Shown: one piece after another, positions 1 through 9,913 of the stretch
Numbering within the stretch: the first letter of the stretch is position 1
Layout of the letters: each line of letters starts with the position of its first letter
Origin: Ketobacter alkanivorans
GTDB lineage: Bacteria; Pseudomonadota; Gammaproteobacteria; Pseudomonadales; Ketobacteraceae
DNA: 64,000 nucleotides
Reading direction: 5' to 3'
Assembly (NCBI RefSeq): GCF_002863865.1
Contig: NZ_CP022684.1
Location: 2,323,501-2,387,500 of the forward strand
The notes under the pieces: generated by a model
The model's input: the letters and a program-made list of their open reading frames with translations, nothing else
Databases searched by the model: none
What the model was told of the DNA's origin: nothing
Made by a program: the position numbers and the translations under genes

Positions 1-111
1 ACCCGGACTGATATCCAGAGCCGCTGCAATGTGGTTAGTGGACACATTGCGCTCCCCTCGCCGGTTAAACAGCTTCAGACTTTCAAGCAGAATACGGTCT
101 TTGGTCTTCAT
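1..111 (-). CDS. TetR-family transcriptional regulator, N-terminal part (cut by window edge)
   Basis: Only the first 37 codons lie in the window. The ATG is at 109-111 and the frame stays open to base 1. The peptide starts MKTKDRILLESLKLFNRRG and continues with VSTNHIAAALDISPG, the typical first helices and helix-turn-helix of a TetR repressor. The HTH is nearly complete; the ligand-binding part is outside. No target can be named. The following gene on the same strand (220-1833) is separated from it by a strong hairpin. Family assignment is fairly safe because the HTH pattern is recognisable. Confidence 0.75.
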   Translation of the reverse strand, partial: MKTKDRILLESLKLFNRRGERNVSTNHIAAALDISPG

Positions 112-160
112 CGGATAAATAGACTACTCAGTATCAAATATACATAAATCATATCAGATC

Positions 161-191
161 ATTGCCCCCGTTTTGCCAGAACGGGGGCAAT
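161..191 (-). terminator. Hairpin terminator after the RCC1-like lipoprotein gene
   Basis: A perfect 12-bp inverted repeat (ATTGCCCCCGTT at 161-172, AACGGGGGCAAT at 180-191) has a 7-base loop and lies 28 bases past the stop codon of the gene at 220-1833. No long T-run follows on either strand, so the strength of termination is inferred from the GC-rich stem. Confidence 0.6.
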
Positions 192-219
192 TAAATATAA
201 ATCCAATGATTTCAACAGG

Positions 220-1833
220 TTATTGGTTTTCCAGTTTTTCCCCCCAGCACACAACACCGCTATCATCCAATGCACAGGCGTGATAATAGCCCACCTGCAC
301 TTGGCGCGGATTGCTCAACGGTGGCACCTCGGTTACACCAAACTCACTCTGGCCCCAGCAAGAAAGCTGACCATCGTGGATCACACAACGCACCTCATCC
401 GTAGAATCCATCGCGGTGATGTTCTGTAAGCCTTGCGGCTGTGACGCAATCAGCAGCTTATCGTCGGATCGCCCCTGACAGGAAAGGCCAGCCGTTCCCG
501 CCACACACCAGCTGTGCCTGTCGACGTACATAAGGCTGGGATTGGCTATGCTCAGCTCCCACCCCTCAACTTCAGAAGCAGGCCAAAAATCGCCACTGCG
601 CCGCCAACATTGCAGTTGATTGCCACTGGCAGTACAGCCTCCATTATCATCATTGGAATAGTCCCAAGCGGTAGGATTCAATAAAGCCTCATAACGAACA
701 GGCTCACTTGCTATGCCCAATAACGTGCAGTCTACGCCACTGCTGTCCTGCCCACAGAGGCGACCGTTTTCGGAAAGCTCAAAGCTACTGGAATCCGCCA
801 GGGCCACGGGTAATTCAACCAAGCCACCGGCAGCGTTAAAACAGCGCAGGCCCGCATCATCCAGCAGACAATAATGGGGTTCATCAAAGGCGGGCGCGCT
901 AGTGCCAAACTGTCGCGGGTTCTGGGCAATCAGCGGAATGCTTACGCTTAGACCCGATCGATCCCAGCATTGAATGCCATCACCATCCAGCGCGCAGCTG
1001 CGTGAACCGGTCACATCGATCAAGCTGGGCTGGTTCAACGGTGGTACCCGGGTTTGACCGTCAAATCCTACCCCCCAACACTGATCACCCGTATCGTCGC
1101 GTGCGCAGACTCTGGCATCGTCGCCCCAGATTGCAACTGGATTGCTCAGATCTGGCAAAGAACCATCCATACTCCAACAAGCCACCTCGCCACCGCCCAA
1201 TGCGCAGGCGAAATAACGGGTCACCACGAAATCGTCGACACTGGTTAACTGTGCTGGTGCTTCGTCAGCCAAAGCGCCCCAGCAGGTGAAACTATTACCC
1301 GTGCGCACGCAGCCAGCGCTTTCGCTGCCTATTTTGACTTCATCCGCATCGAATACGCTGGGGGCGTTGGCCATATTCCAGCAACTCAGGAAACCCGTGT
1401 CATTTACCCAGCACATGGTCTGCAAGCCATACCAATCCTGCGACACGATGGTACCTTTTGGTTGGAATACGGCATGGGCTGATCCGCTTGAACCTTCATA
1501 CTCTGAGCACAGCGCAGGGCCCCACTCCACACAGCGAGTCGGTAGCGGCACCGTACATTGAGGATCAGGGCCACACCGATCTCCCGTTGCAGAAGACCAG
1601 CCAAGAAAATCCCAATCCGATGTATTGTGCGCTTTAAGAGTAGTAGCAAAGGGAACCCATTGGGCTTGGGTATAGGTTCCGCTACAGGTATCACCACAGT
1701 GAATTGTACTGCCTCCGGTCACCAGACCTTCTCCCGATTTTGTGACTGTGATCTGATATTCCAGCGGATCACTGCACGCCATTAAAGACATAGCCACCAT
1801 CAGCAACATAAAACCTTGCATTAAATACCGCAT
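220..1833 (-). CDS. Exported lipoprotein with RCC1-like, Cys/Trp-rich repeats
   Basis: A 537-residue protein with a lipoprotein signal peptide ending in SLMAC (lipidated Cys near residue 20), so it should sit in the cell envelope. Residues about 27-80 resemble an InlB B-repeat/bacterial Ig-like module (GEGLVTGG, a CxxxC pair, WDFLGW). From about residue 130 on, short units repeat with the pattern CWG or C-x-W plus a preceding C-A-L-D or C-x-R, as in RCC1/BLIP-II-type beta-propellers. The start has AAGGA about nine bases upstream. The function is unknown; a propeller of this type usually binds another protein. It may be cotranscribed with the hydrolase-like lipoprotein 35 bases upstream. Confidence 0.7.
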   Translation of the reverse strand: MRYLMQGFMLLMVAMSLMACSDPLEYQITVTKSGEGLVTGGSTIHCGDTCSGTYTQAQWVPFATTLKAHNTSDWDFLGWSSATGDRCGPDPQCTVPLPTRCVEWGPALCSEYEGSSGSAHAVFQPKGTIVSQDWYGLQTMCWVNDTGFLSCWNMANAPSVFDADEVKIGSESAGCVRTGNSFTCWGALADEAPAQLTSVDDFVVTRYFACALGGGEVACWSMDGSLPDLSNPVAIWGDDARVCARDDTGDQCWGVGFDGQTRVPPLNQPSLIDVTGSRSCALDGDGIQCWDRSGLSVSIPLIAQNPRQFGTSAPAFDEPHYCLLDDAGLRCFNAAGGLVELPVALADSSSFELSENGRLCGQDSSGVDCTLLGIASEPVRYEALLNPTAWDYSNDDNGGCTASGNQLQCWRRSGDFWPASEVEGWELSIANPSLMYVDRHSWCVAGTAGLSCQGRSDDKLLIASQPQGLQNITAMDSTDEVRCVIHDGQLSCWGQSEFGVTEVPPLSNPRQVQVGYYHACALDDSGVVCWGEKLENQ

Positions 1834-1868
1834 AAGAACCCATCCTTTTTAATCCCAATTAAAATGCC

Positions 1869-3974
1869 TTACTGTGAACCCAAACAACTTCCACCCAAAG
1901 ATTCCCCTCGGATGATGGTAGGCGTTACGCCAGCCGCCAAATCCTGCAGAAAACAACCATACTGGTGTTGAGGCTGAGGATATTGAAAGGTTACATGGTG
2001 GCCAGTCATAATGCCGTCTTCTGGGTAACGCACAACCGCTACTGTACGACCAGCCTGATTACCCGCAACAGGGGAGAACATTTGATCATAACCCGCGTTT
2101 TGCAAATATGGTAACAGCTGACTTTCGACCGGCAGATCCAACTCCTCATTAACAAAGTTCGCTCCCAGGCTGATCAAATAAGGGCGCTGCATAGGCAGAG
2201 TGACTTGCTCATCATAGTGACCTTCCACCACAAGAACCTGCGGTGGCGTTGTTGCCTGTTCTGGCGTCTGTAACCACTTTGCAACCTGCACCGAGGTGTT
2301 AGCAGGTGCCAAAGCCAACTCAGCCATCGCCCACACTGGATGGAACAAGTCGCTAGAGACCGTACCGGGTTCTACATTGAGATATATGTTTTCAATGGCA
2401 CCGCCTATGTCGGTTTCACCAATGGAGTAAAACAACGCCAAGCCCAAACCAAAATCACCGGCCCCTGTGGCAACCAAACCCTGGTAGCCCTCATCATTTG
2501 CAGCAACCGAAGAGGCAGTCATGGAGCCCAGCGATTGCCCCATTACAGCTTGCATATCGGTGTCGAACTGGAACGATCCTGAAGCAGAATATGCCTCGGC
2601 ACACAAACTGGCGTCCACCGACATATTCATCACCAAATTTCGATATAACGTACGCTCTGCCACCATTTGGGCAAAGTTATCTCGCATGGCTTGAGGATTG
2701 AGGAAATTATAGGTGGCGTGATTCAGCGTAAACCCGGGAATCAGATCCAGCAAAATATCCAGAAGGCGCAATTGTTCCTGGTGATCTGCACCCAGATGAC
2801 CCGCCATGGCAGCCGTTGCCCAGCCTCGCTGTGCGGCTACCTGAGCCGGACTGCCCATGTACAATTGCGAACCATCCGCCTGCGTCAGGCCCCGCTCGAA
2901 CACTTGCGTCGCTAATCCGCCAGTGCCATGATGATAGTGCAATATTGGAAAGCCGTTGGCAGGCATCTCCTGCTTGGGAATAGTCAGAATAATCGGCGCT
3001 GTGCGAGTGCCGCGTACAATCGGATTACCATCGGCATCATACTCGATCGTTCCGCTGGTAAAAAAGGGAACCACACCTTTCTGCAACACCGGCGACTGCC
3101 AGGTGGATTCCAGCACACAGTAATCGTCTGTCTCTTCACGCAGATGCCACTCAGCATCAGGCTGCGCTGGCTCCCATTGAGAAACCTTTTCCACAACATT
3201 TTTCATATAGCGGCTGGGGTTGCCTGTGGTCCAAACTGTGGCACCGATAATGTCATCCACTGGGATGTCATTAGCGCTGATATACTGGGCCAATGGCGCG
3301 TATACATCCCTGGCGTGGCGCGCCTCTCCAGGCAGCAGCAGAGGATTCACAAACCAGGGATTGTTACCTTTTAATAAAGCGGTCAACTCTGAATTGGGTT
3401 CGACGGATGCTGAGTTACTGGCAAATTCGCGACTGACAATCATCGCGTAAGTCGTGTTTTCACGTAACGGTTTACCTATTGGGCGCACCTGCAACAGATT
3501 TGAGGGTCGGTACTGATCTGCTTCAGTTGTTACGGCAACGCTCAGTGGATATCGGGTGCCATAATCGGGTGAATCAGGGTCGATATCCACCACCTGCACC
3601 GGTGCAGCGGCGCTATCAAAATCCGAGGCCGCCATGGCAGCAATGTGAGGTGCGACACTTAAGCCAGACTCAAACTGCATATATAACGGCATCGCCGGGG
3701 AGAACCCAAAATCTGTGTGGCCAATCAAGTATTTATAGGTGATAGAGAATAGCTGTAACGGTCGCGGAAAATCACGAACATCGATTTCATTGTCATCATT
3801 ACGCAAATCAGTGGGAAACCCCTGACTGAAAAATCCATCACGCCAGGATATTTTTAGTACCATCTCCTCATCATTGAGCCACCCAGCCTGACACCCCATC
3901 GCCAGAGTCAGCACCGGCACCGTAAGCGCGCCCTTTATTATTTTTTGGAACGAATCCCTTTGTGGTAAAAGCAC
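1869..3974 (-). CDS. Lipoprotein with alpha/beta-hydrolase fold (extracellular lipase-like)
   Basis: A 701-residue protein starting at a GTG with AAGGAGAA eight bases upstream. The signal peptide ends TLAMGC, a lipobox, so the mature protein is a lipoprotein. The C-terminal half looks like an alpha/beta hydrolase: FPILHYHHGTGG resembles an oxyanion-hole region and VMGQSLGS near residue 479 has the nucleophile elbow G-x-S-x-G with Ser as nucleophile. The N-terminal half contains a stretch like PLRENTTYAMIVS, as seen before the catalytic part in large secreted lipases of the Pla-1/VolA type. Substrate is not known; a lipid ester is an inference. Only 35 bases separate it from the next lipoprotein gene downstream. 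Confidence 0.7.
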   Translation of the reverse strand: MLLPQRDSFQKIIKGALTVPVLTLAMGCQAGWLNDEEMVLKISWRDGFFSQGFPTDLRNDDNEIDVRDFPRPLQLFSITYKYLIGHTDFGFSPAMPLYMQFESGLSVAPHIAAMAASDFDSAAAPVQVVDIDPDSPDYGTRYPLSVAVTTEADQYRPSNLLQVRPIGKPLRENTTYAMIVSREFASNSASVEPNSELTALLKGNNPWFVNPLLLPGEARHARDVYAPLAQYISANDIPVDDIIGATVWTTGNPSRYMKNVVEKVSQWEPAQPDAEWHLREETDDYCVLESTWQSPVLQKGVVPFFTSGTIEYDADGNPIVRGTRTAPIILTIPKQEMPANGFPILHYHHGTGGLATQVFERGLTQADGSQLYMGSPAQVAAQRGWATAAMAGHLGADHQEQLRLLDILLDLIPGFTLNHATYNFLNPQAMRDNFAQMVAERTLYRNLVMNMSVDASLCAEAYSASGSFQFDTDMQAVMGQSLGSMTASSVAANDEGYQGLVATGAGDFGLGLALFYSIGETDIGGAIENIYLNVEPGTVSSDLFHPVWAMAELALAPANTSVQVAKWLQTPEQATTPPQVLVVEGHYDEQVTLPMQRPYLISLGANFVNEELDLPVESQLLPYLQNAGYDQMFSPVAGNQAGRTVAVVRYPEDGIMTGHHVTFQYPQPQHQYGCFLQDLAAGVTPTIIRGESLGGSCLGSQ

Positions 3975-4050
3975 AGTTCTTCTCCTTAAACTTTCGCTTA
4001 TATTTATTATTCATAGGAAGCTAAAGCTTAAGGAAATACCCATCACAAAC

Positions 4051-4070
4051 AATCACCCGTTCGGGTGGTT
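4051..4070 (-). terminator. Short hairpin after the LuxR-family gene
   Basis: AATCACCCG at 4051-4059 pairs with CGGGTGGTT at 4062-4070 (one G-T pair), ten bases past the stop of the regulator gene at 4081. On the minus strand a T-rich stretch (GATTGTTTGT) overlaps its exit, consistent with a weak intrinsic terminator. Confidence 0.45.
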
Positions 4071-4080
4071 CGTTAATAAC

Positions 4081-6765
4081 CTAATCAAACTCCTCCAAGA
4101 TCCCCAAAAGGTGCGCCTTACGTAATGCCTGGGTACGATTGCTTACTTCGATTTTGCCGTATATTTTCTTCAGGTGGGTCTTCACAGTATTGATTGAGAT
4201 GTAGAGCCGATCAGCAATATCTCCGTTACTTAAGCCTTGCGCTGCGGCCCGCAGCACCTCTCGCTCTCTGAGACTAAGAGGCTCCATGACAGATTTTACA
4301 TCTGTATCCACTGCGACCAGATCGGTATGCGGTGGAGCAGTGACTCGCGAAGAAGCCAATTCAGAAATAGAGCATAAGACTGGGAATGCTTGCATCAGCT
4401 CATCAATATAGCGATGAAACTGGGTCTGCTGTATCAATCGCACAATACGATCAACTTTTTCATCCACAACAACATCACCCTGCAGGGCAAGATAACTTGC
4501 CAATGAAATGCAGGAGGCCATCAATGCATGCCCATTACGCTGATGACTCACGCACAGGCCAAATAGCTCTTCCGCCAAGTGGTAAGCCTTCTCATACACA
4601 CCCAGATAATAATACGCGCGGGCAAGCAATAGACGGTCAGGAACCTGATCATAGCTGATCATTGGAGACTCACTATGTTCGAGGCTGCGCGCCCACTGAT
4701 TAACGGCCACGCGGTCACCGGTGTGCATAGCAAGTTCAGCCGTCAGTGCCGACAAGGATGGCGCTCCCATCCTGATTCTAAATCGCGCGCTACGATCCAG
4801 CTCAATCAGTTTTTGTAACGATTCGGCAGCAGCAGGGTAATCTGCATCTTTCATGCACAACTTAGTATAAAAATCCAACGACAACCATTTCATATGGTGA
4901 TTAGCATGGGCTCCTGTTAACAATGAAAGTTGTCGTTGTAAGCGTTCACGATCAATCGGCAGGCCAAGCTCATAACGCAATCCTGCCAGGCAGAAATCAA
5001 CCACCATCGCGCTGACAAACTCATGCTGATGCTCATGAGTCACACCAAGCCACTGCTGCATCAGCTCCAGTTTAGCCATTGCCGATTGCAGTTGACCCGT
5101 TTGCAATGCAGTAAGATAAAAGAAACTTACTGCCACCATCAGCGCGTAAGGCTCCTTATCGTTCACCGCGCAATCCATTGACCTTTCAAACAGTATGGCA
5201 GCTCGATCCAGCTCACCGAGTAAGAAAGCATCCATTCCTTGCTCCAGGTTTACTTTAGACAACCTTGGATAATCTATCTGCCGAGCAAACCCCCACAAAG
5301 CCTGGCTGTATTCACTGCCGAGATAACCCGATAAACGCTGCGCCAGCGCTACCGTCGTCATGAACTCCACAACCAACTCTTTATCTTCCAAAGACCACTG
5401 ATCGAGGGGCAACCTTGCATGCATGCTTTCTACAATCAGAGAGCCTTTATCTAAAAACAGGTGCATCAATTGAAAATGCCCTAGGTTTGCCAAACTCCAG
5501 CAGTAATGAATAAGAATGCTCAAACTGGATTCAATATAATCGTTAGGTAAGCGCTCAACACACTCCGATACCCGGAGAAAATCCCCTTGGCGACGATAAC
5601 TCAACAACATGGACTGTAAACAATCACAAGCCTCAGACCATTGCTGAATTTCGATCGCGTAGTAAAAAGCGGCTTCCAAACCATCATATTGCTGCAAGTA
5701 CTGAATGGCTCGATGTTGAACCTGCACGATGGCCTCGGCAGGCAGGCGTTGCTGAGCCAGCTCCAGTAGAACGTTGCGGAACAGATCGTGAAACCGCAGC
5801 TCGGTATGTCGATCTTCGGTTGCCGTCAACAGCGCCTTACTTTCCAGGCGCTGCAACAAAGAGCCGTAATCGACTGTTCCGCCTAAAACATTCTGGCACA
5901 AATCGATGGACAGCTTTGGCAACAACCCCAAGCTCAACAGGCTGCTCTGCTCCCAGGGCTCAAGGTCATTAATAACCTCGCGGATAAAGTAACCCACAAC
6001 CTGTTCAGGCAATCGGGCAGGACTATTAGCAATGCTGTTGATGTGCGACTGCAAATGTTCAACAGAACTTAACTGCATGCATAGCAACTGAACCCCAACC
6101 ACCCAACCGTCTGTCAAATTAAAAACGGCTTCGGCAACATGCTCACCAACTGCCTCTGCAAAACGTTTACATAGCATCAATTGGATCTGCGTGGCGGTAA
6201 GCTTAAGATCAGAAAAAGCATAAACCCGAACCGGCCTCTCCCCATACCGTTGCCGAGAAACATTAATCTCTGTACGACTGACAATTAAAATATGAAATGA
6301 TTCGGGTAAATATCGCACACAATGCTGAACACCAAGCACAATGTCGGGATCGGTAATCAGATGAAAATCGTCCAACACCAGCACACCAGGCCTGCTTCCT
6401 GAGCGCTCAATAAGGTCGTTCACCAATGAACTTACAATGTCGTCAATACTACTGAACTGCCCCTCTCGGAGCTTTTGCTGCGCAAATTCACCCACACCAG
6501 GTGCAAGTTTTTGAAACGCCGCGATAAAATAGCGCCAAAATCGAGCCGGATGATTATCGTGTACATCCAGCGTCAACCACACATAATCCAACTCACTCTG
6601 TTGTAATTGCTGGGCGACCAAAGTGGTTTTTCCATATCCAGCTGGTGCATGGAGAACTGTGAGATTAGCATCTCGAATACTGCATTCATCGAGCAACGAA
6701 AGGTGATCGCGAGAAATCCATTCCGCTTTGGTTTTGGGAGTAAAGAATTTTGATTTAATTAACAT
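4081..6765 (-). CDS. MalT-like LuxR-family transcriptional activator (LAL type)
   Basis: About 894 residues from the preferred ATG at 6765, which has CAGGA close upstream; an in-frame ATG at 6813 adds 16 residues but shows no ribosome site. Early residues carry a Walker A motif (APAGYGKTT) and a Walker B (VLVLDDFHL), so it is a STAND-type ATPase. A long helical repeat region follows, and the C-terminus has a LuxR HTH (LSLREREVLRAAAQG, then NTVKTHLKKIYGK). This is the layout of MalT and AlkS: ATP and an inducer cause oligomerisation and activation of transcription. AlkS-type members often control hydrocarbon use, but the inducer here cannot be read from sequence. The JmjC-cupin gene lies just upstream on the same strand. 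Confidence 0.92.
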   Translation of the reverse strand: MLIKSKFFTPKTKAEWISRDHLSLLDECSIRDANLTVLHAPAGYGKTTLVAQQLQQSELDYVWLTLDVHDNHPARFWRYFIAAFQKLAPGVGEFAQQKLREGQFSSIDDIVSSLVNDLIERSGSRPGVLVLDDFHLITDPDIVLGVQHCVRYLPESFHILIVSRTEINVSRQRYGERPVRVYAFSDLKLTATQIQLMLCKRFAEAVGEHVAEAVFNLTDGWVVGVQLLCMQLSSVEHLQSHINSIANSPARLPEQVVGYFIREVINDLEPWEQSSLLSLGLLPKLSIDLCQNVLGGTVDYGSLLQRLESKALLTATEDRHTELRFHDLFRNVLLELAQQRLPAEAIVQVQHRAIQYLQQYDGLEAAFYYAIEIQQWSEACDCLQSMLLSYRRQGDFLRVSECVERLPNDYIESSLSILIHYCWSLANLGHFQLMHLFLDKGSLIVESMHARLPLDQWSLEDKELVVEFMTTVALAQRLSGYLGSEYSQALWGFARQIDYPRLSKVNLEQGMDAFLLGELDRAAILFERSMDCAVNDKEPYALMVAVSFFYLTALQTGQLQSAMAKLELMQQWLGVTHEHQHEFVSAMVVDFCLAGLRYELGLPIDRERLQRQLSLLTGAHANHHMKWLSLDFYTKLCMKDADYPAAAESLQKLIELDRSARFRIRMGAPSLSALTAELAMHTGDRVAVNQWARSLEHSESPMISYDQVPDRLLLARAYYYLGVYEKAYHLAEELFGLCVSHQRNGHALMASCISLASYLALQGDVVVDEKVDRIVRLIQQTQFHRYIDELMQAFPVLCSISELASSRVTAPPHTDLVAVDTDVKSVMEPLSLREREVLRAAAQGLSNGDIADRLYISINTVKTHLKKIYGKIEVSNRTQALRKAHLLGILEEFD

Positions 6766-6903
6766 GATCCTGCATTTCCCTTTTACAGGGCGGGTGCCTG
6801 CCACAATCGGCATGGCATACTATTGGCAGAATCTATTCTGGAATATCGAATCAGCAGGCGCAACTGGCCCAGGACGACAAATTATTTTAATAGATGTATA
6901 AAC

Positions 6904-7746
6904 TCAACGCTTGCGAGCGGCAAGCAGATGCTTAACTCCATGGGCGATCATTGGTGGGATCATTTTCAATTGGTGAGTATTTCGACTCCACAGGCGTAAA
7001 TACCACTGATTGATAGAGATGTTATTGTCATAGGTTGAAGCTACATAATGCCACCAGCCGGCCGGGATAAATACCGAATCACCAGGGCCGACCACAAACT
7101 GCAAGGGCCGAGTATTTTTAAAGTCCGGGAATTTCTCGGCATCGGGGGATGCCACATCAACCAGACTGATAGCAGGAATCTTGGGATTGGGATAAAGCCT
7201 GGCGGAGTCTTCAGGTGAAAACAAAGTGATGTGTTTATGACCGCAGATCTGATGATAAAAATTATGAGCAAAGTCGTAATGGCATGGCGTGGCCAAACCG
7301 GGGGTTCCAATCCAGACGTTGGTTTGCAGTAGATAATCTGCGCGCCTCAGGTATTTAAAGCGTGGTGCGTATATCTCAGGGTTAGAAAGCAAACCGGCCA
7401 GATTGGTCTGCGCAAGATACATCGGAGTCTCATTCTTGCCGCTACGCAGCAAATGCAGATACTGGTGCAACGGAATATCCACGGCCTCATGAGCCATACT
7501 ATTCGCATCGAACAATACACCATCAGGCTTATTGCGCACGCTGACCGATTGATCAGGGATGTACTGGCTAACATTATCCAGAGTCCAGCTTGATGCTTTC
7601 CAGTCTGCAGTAGCGCCTTCTATAATCAAAGGCTTGCTACGCATGAAAAAATCCTGGATAAATCGACGCCGGGTAAATTCCGAAGCATGAACCCGCTCTA
7701 TGAGCTCACCCTGCAAAAGCTCCTCCAGTACAACTGTTTTACCCAT
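6904..7746 (-). CDS. JmjC/cupin_8-type Fe(II)/2-oxoglutarate dioxygenase-like protein
   Basis: About 280 residues from the ATG at 7746; the frame also allows ATG 7797 and TTG 7806, so the start is uncertain. The core has a His-x-Asp iron site (TPCHYDFAHNFYHQI) and a second His in GDSVFIPAGWWHYV, with the Lys of GHKHITLFSP placed as the usual 2-oxoglutarate ligand. This fits factor-inhibiting-HIF-like cupin_8 proteins, which hydroxylate proteins or small molecules. The N-terminus RRRFIQDFFMRSKPLII resembles the start of this family. No substrate is evident. It is a single gene between a LuxR-type regulator and a chemoreceptor. Confidence 0.82.
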   Translation of the reverse strand: MGKTVVLEELLQGELIERVHASEFTRRRFIQDFFMRSKPLIIEGATADWKASSWTLDNVSQYIPDQSVSVRNKPDGVLFDANSMAHEAVDIPLHQYLHLLRSGKNETPMYLAQTNLAGLLSNPEIYAPRFKYLRRADYLLQTNVWIGTPGLATPCHYDFAHNFYHQICGHKHITLFSPEDSARLYPNPKIPAISLVDVASPDAEKFPDFKNTRPLQFVVGPGDSVFIPAGWWHYVASTYDNNISINQWYLRLWSRNTHQLKMIPPMIAHGVKHLLAARKR

Positions 7747-7944
7747 GACAACGCCAATCTCCGCAACCCAAATCTCAAGAAGAGCAGGGGCAACCATACG
7801 AAACAAACACTACTCTACTCGTTAAAGCATAGACCAATAATCGTACAGGATATAGCGATAGGATCACAGAAATATTCGTTAATTACTTACCAATATACAG
7901 CCTGTTTAAACAATCAGGGCTCTACTCGCCGATGTCTATAGCGT

Positions 7945-9699
7945 CTAAACCTTGAACTGTTGTACCAATGCCCGCATTTCCTTCAGCTCACAATTCATAT
8001 TTTCTATCTCGGATTTATTAAGCTCAGCCCCGTCTAAGTTAGATCGGGAACTGTTTGATATCTTTTGAGTGCTTAGCGCTATCTCGTGGGTTACCTGGGA
8101 TTGCTCGTCAACCGCGCTGGCAATCTGATTGCTCATTTGATTTATTCTTGATGCGTAATCCACCACTTTCAGCAAGGTATCATTTGCTTCTTTGGCGGTA
8201 CTTATACACTCCTTAGAGCTTTCCAATCCGTTGCCCACGGCGTTTACGACCTTGACCGTACCTGACTGCAGGTTTTCGATAATCTTCTGTATCTCTGTTG
8301 TCGATGTTTGAGTACGCTGAGCGAGAGATCTGACCTCATCGGCCACCACCGCAAAGCCACGGCCCTGCTCCCCCGCCCTGGCTGCCTCGATCGCAGCATT
8401 CAAAGCCAGCAGATTGGTTTGCTCCGCAATGCCACGTATCACCTCCAATACCGACGCCACTTGGTTGCTGCACCCTTCCATTTCATGAACTTCGCTTTGT
8501 GTCTGTGCCAGCGTTTGGGAAAGACTGTTAATCGCTGCAATATTTTTTGACATGGATTCGTTGGCGGAGTTGGTCGCAGCTTCGGTCTGACTGGCAGCCT
8601 CAGACGATTCCTGAGCTCTTTCTGCAACGCTTTTTACCGAATAAGAAAGCTCGTTCGCCGAACTGGCCAACATTTCGGTTTCTTTCAGTTGCTCTTCTGA
8701 CCGCTCAACCGTGCTGGCGACCATCTCAGTCATTATCTCGGAGTGCTGCACCACCGACTGGTTGGTTGAAGATACTTTTCTAACGGTTTCAGCAATTTTG
8801 TCTACAAACCGATTATAGGCTCCAGAAAATTGAGCAAGCTCATTCTTTCCCCGAACCTCCAGATGGTTAGTTAAATCACCGCTACCAAGAGAAATATCCT
8901 TCATGCGAGTTACGATACTCTGCAATGGCCTGGTAATAGAATTTGAAATGGCGTAGGAAGCCGCAAAAATCACCAGGATGATAGCGCCGGTAAATGCCAG
9001 CATACTTGATAGCCAACTATAGAATGCCTCTGCTTCATCCTCTCGATAAACACCGGTCAGCACAATCCAATCCCAAGGTTCAAAATAGGCAGCGTAGGCT
9101 GTCTTTAACTCAGCGGTTTCAGGAATAAAGTTTTCTGAGGTTTTTCTTATTAGTGGAAACTTGGTTTCCGGCTCTATGTAGTAGTAATAATCAAAAAAAC
9201 CAGTGTAGGTTTCGGGGTACAGCTCGCCCAGAATTTCTAATGAGCTGTATATCGGCGAATCCCACCCCAAGCGCGCCTCTAGACTCTTTCTGATTTTCTT
9301 ATCCAGTGCCGATGATTTTTCAATCTCTTCTGGCGTGTCATCGGAATAGAGAATTGTCGCGTAGGGATGAGAAATAATCAGATCGTGTTTCAGGTTATAC
9401 ATGTAGAAATAATTTCTCGGCCCTAACGCCATATTATTAATGGCTTTTTTGGCTTCTTTTCGGGCCTCTACCACACCCATTGAACCTTCTTCAGCGGCTT
9501 TGTAGTAAAAGTTAAGAACGTTAATCGCTGAATTCGTTAACTTGATGTACTCCGATTGCTTTAGCTGTACAAATTGCTGCTGGGCCTTGTTTATCGCCAA
9601 CCCAGCCAAGAGCATTAACCCAATCAGGCAGAACCCTACCAATAGCCATATGCGTTGCCGAATTAAAAGAAACTGTAAAGCTTGACTCATATGACGCAT
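7945..9699 (-). CDS. Methyl-accepting chemotaxis protein with periplasmic Cache domain
   Basis: A 584-residue chemoreceptor. A first membrane helix lies at about residues 15-36 and a second at about 230-255. Between them is a single-Cache-type sensor region ([20 protein letters not shown] and [15 protein letters not shown] are typical). A HAMP segment follows, then the coiled-coil signalling domain with the conserved hairpin tip [18 protein letters not shown] near residue 425. It ends [10 protein letters not shown] with no CheR/CheB pentapeptide. Its ligand is unknown; such Cache receptors often bind small organic acids. It is an orphan with no che genes nearby. The annotated start is the first of two close ATGs; the second is three codons in. 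Confidence 0.95.
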   Translation of the reverse strand: MRHMSQALQFLLIRQRIWLLVGFCLIGLMLLAGLAINKAQQQFVQLKQSEYIKLTNSAINVLNFYYKAAEEGSMGVVEARKEAKKAINNMALGPRNYFYMYNLKHDLIISHPYATILYSDDTPEEIEKSSALDKKIRKSLEARLGWDSPIYSSLEILGELYPETYTGFFDYYYYIEPETKFPLIRKTSENFIPETAELKTAYAAYFEPWDWIVLTGVYREDEAEAFYSWLSSMLAFTGAIILVIFAASYAISNSITRPLQSIVTRMKDISLGSGDLTNHLEVRGKNELAQFSGAYNRFVDKIAETVRKVSSTNQSVVQHSEIMTEMVASTVERSEEQLKETEMLASSANELSYSVKSVAERAQESSEAASQTEAATNSANESMSKNIAAINSLSQTLAQTQSEVHEMEGCSNQVASVLEVIRGIAEQTNLLALNAAIEAARAGEQGRGFAVVADEVRSLAQRTQTSTTEIQKIIENLQSGTVKVVNAVGNGLESSKECISTAKEANDTLLKVVDYASRINQMSNQIASAVDEQSQVTHEIALSTQKISNSSRSNLDGAELNKSEIENMNCELKEMRALVQQFKV

Positions 9700-9835
9700 C
9701 TCGCGGTTAATTTTTGCACTCCATCCATAAGACTAGACCATTGATGTTATTTATCAGCAAAAACTAATGCTGGGAAAATGCCTTCGATGACGGGAGGCTA
9801 AACGGCGAGAAGATCTAAGCTAACTAGGTTATTGA

Positions 9836-9870
9836 CCAATAATGGCCCCCATACTGGCGGCCATTATTGG
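9836..9870 (-). terminator. Inverted repeat after the large lipoprotein gene
   Basis: CCAATAATGGCC at 9836-9847 and GGCCATTATTGG at 9859-9870 form a perfect 12-bp stem with an 11-base loop. It lies 43 bases past the stop of the gene at 9914 and before the chemoreceptor gene, so it likely separates two transcripts. No T-run is present. Apart from this hairpin nothing else was recognised in the gap 9700-9913. Confidence 0.5.
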
Positions 9871-9913
9871 TTTATAGTGATTTGAATTGGATTGGCAGAA
9901 ACCGACTACCCAG

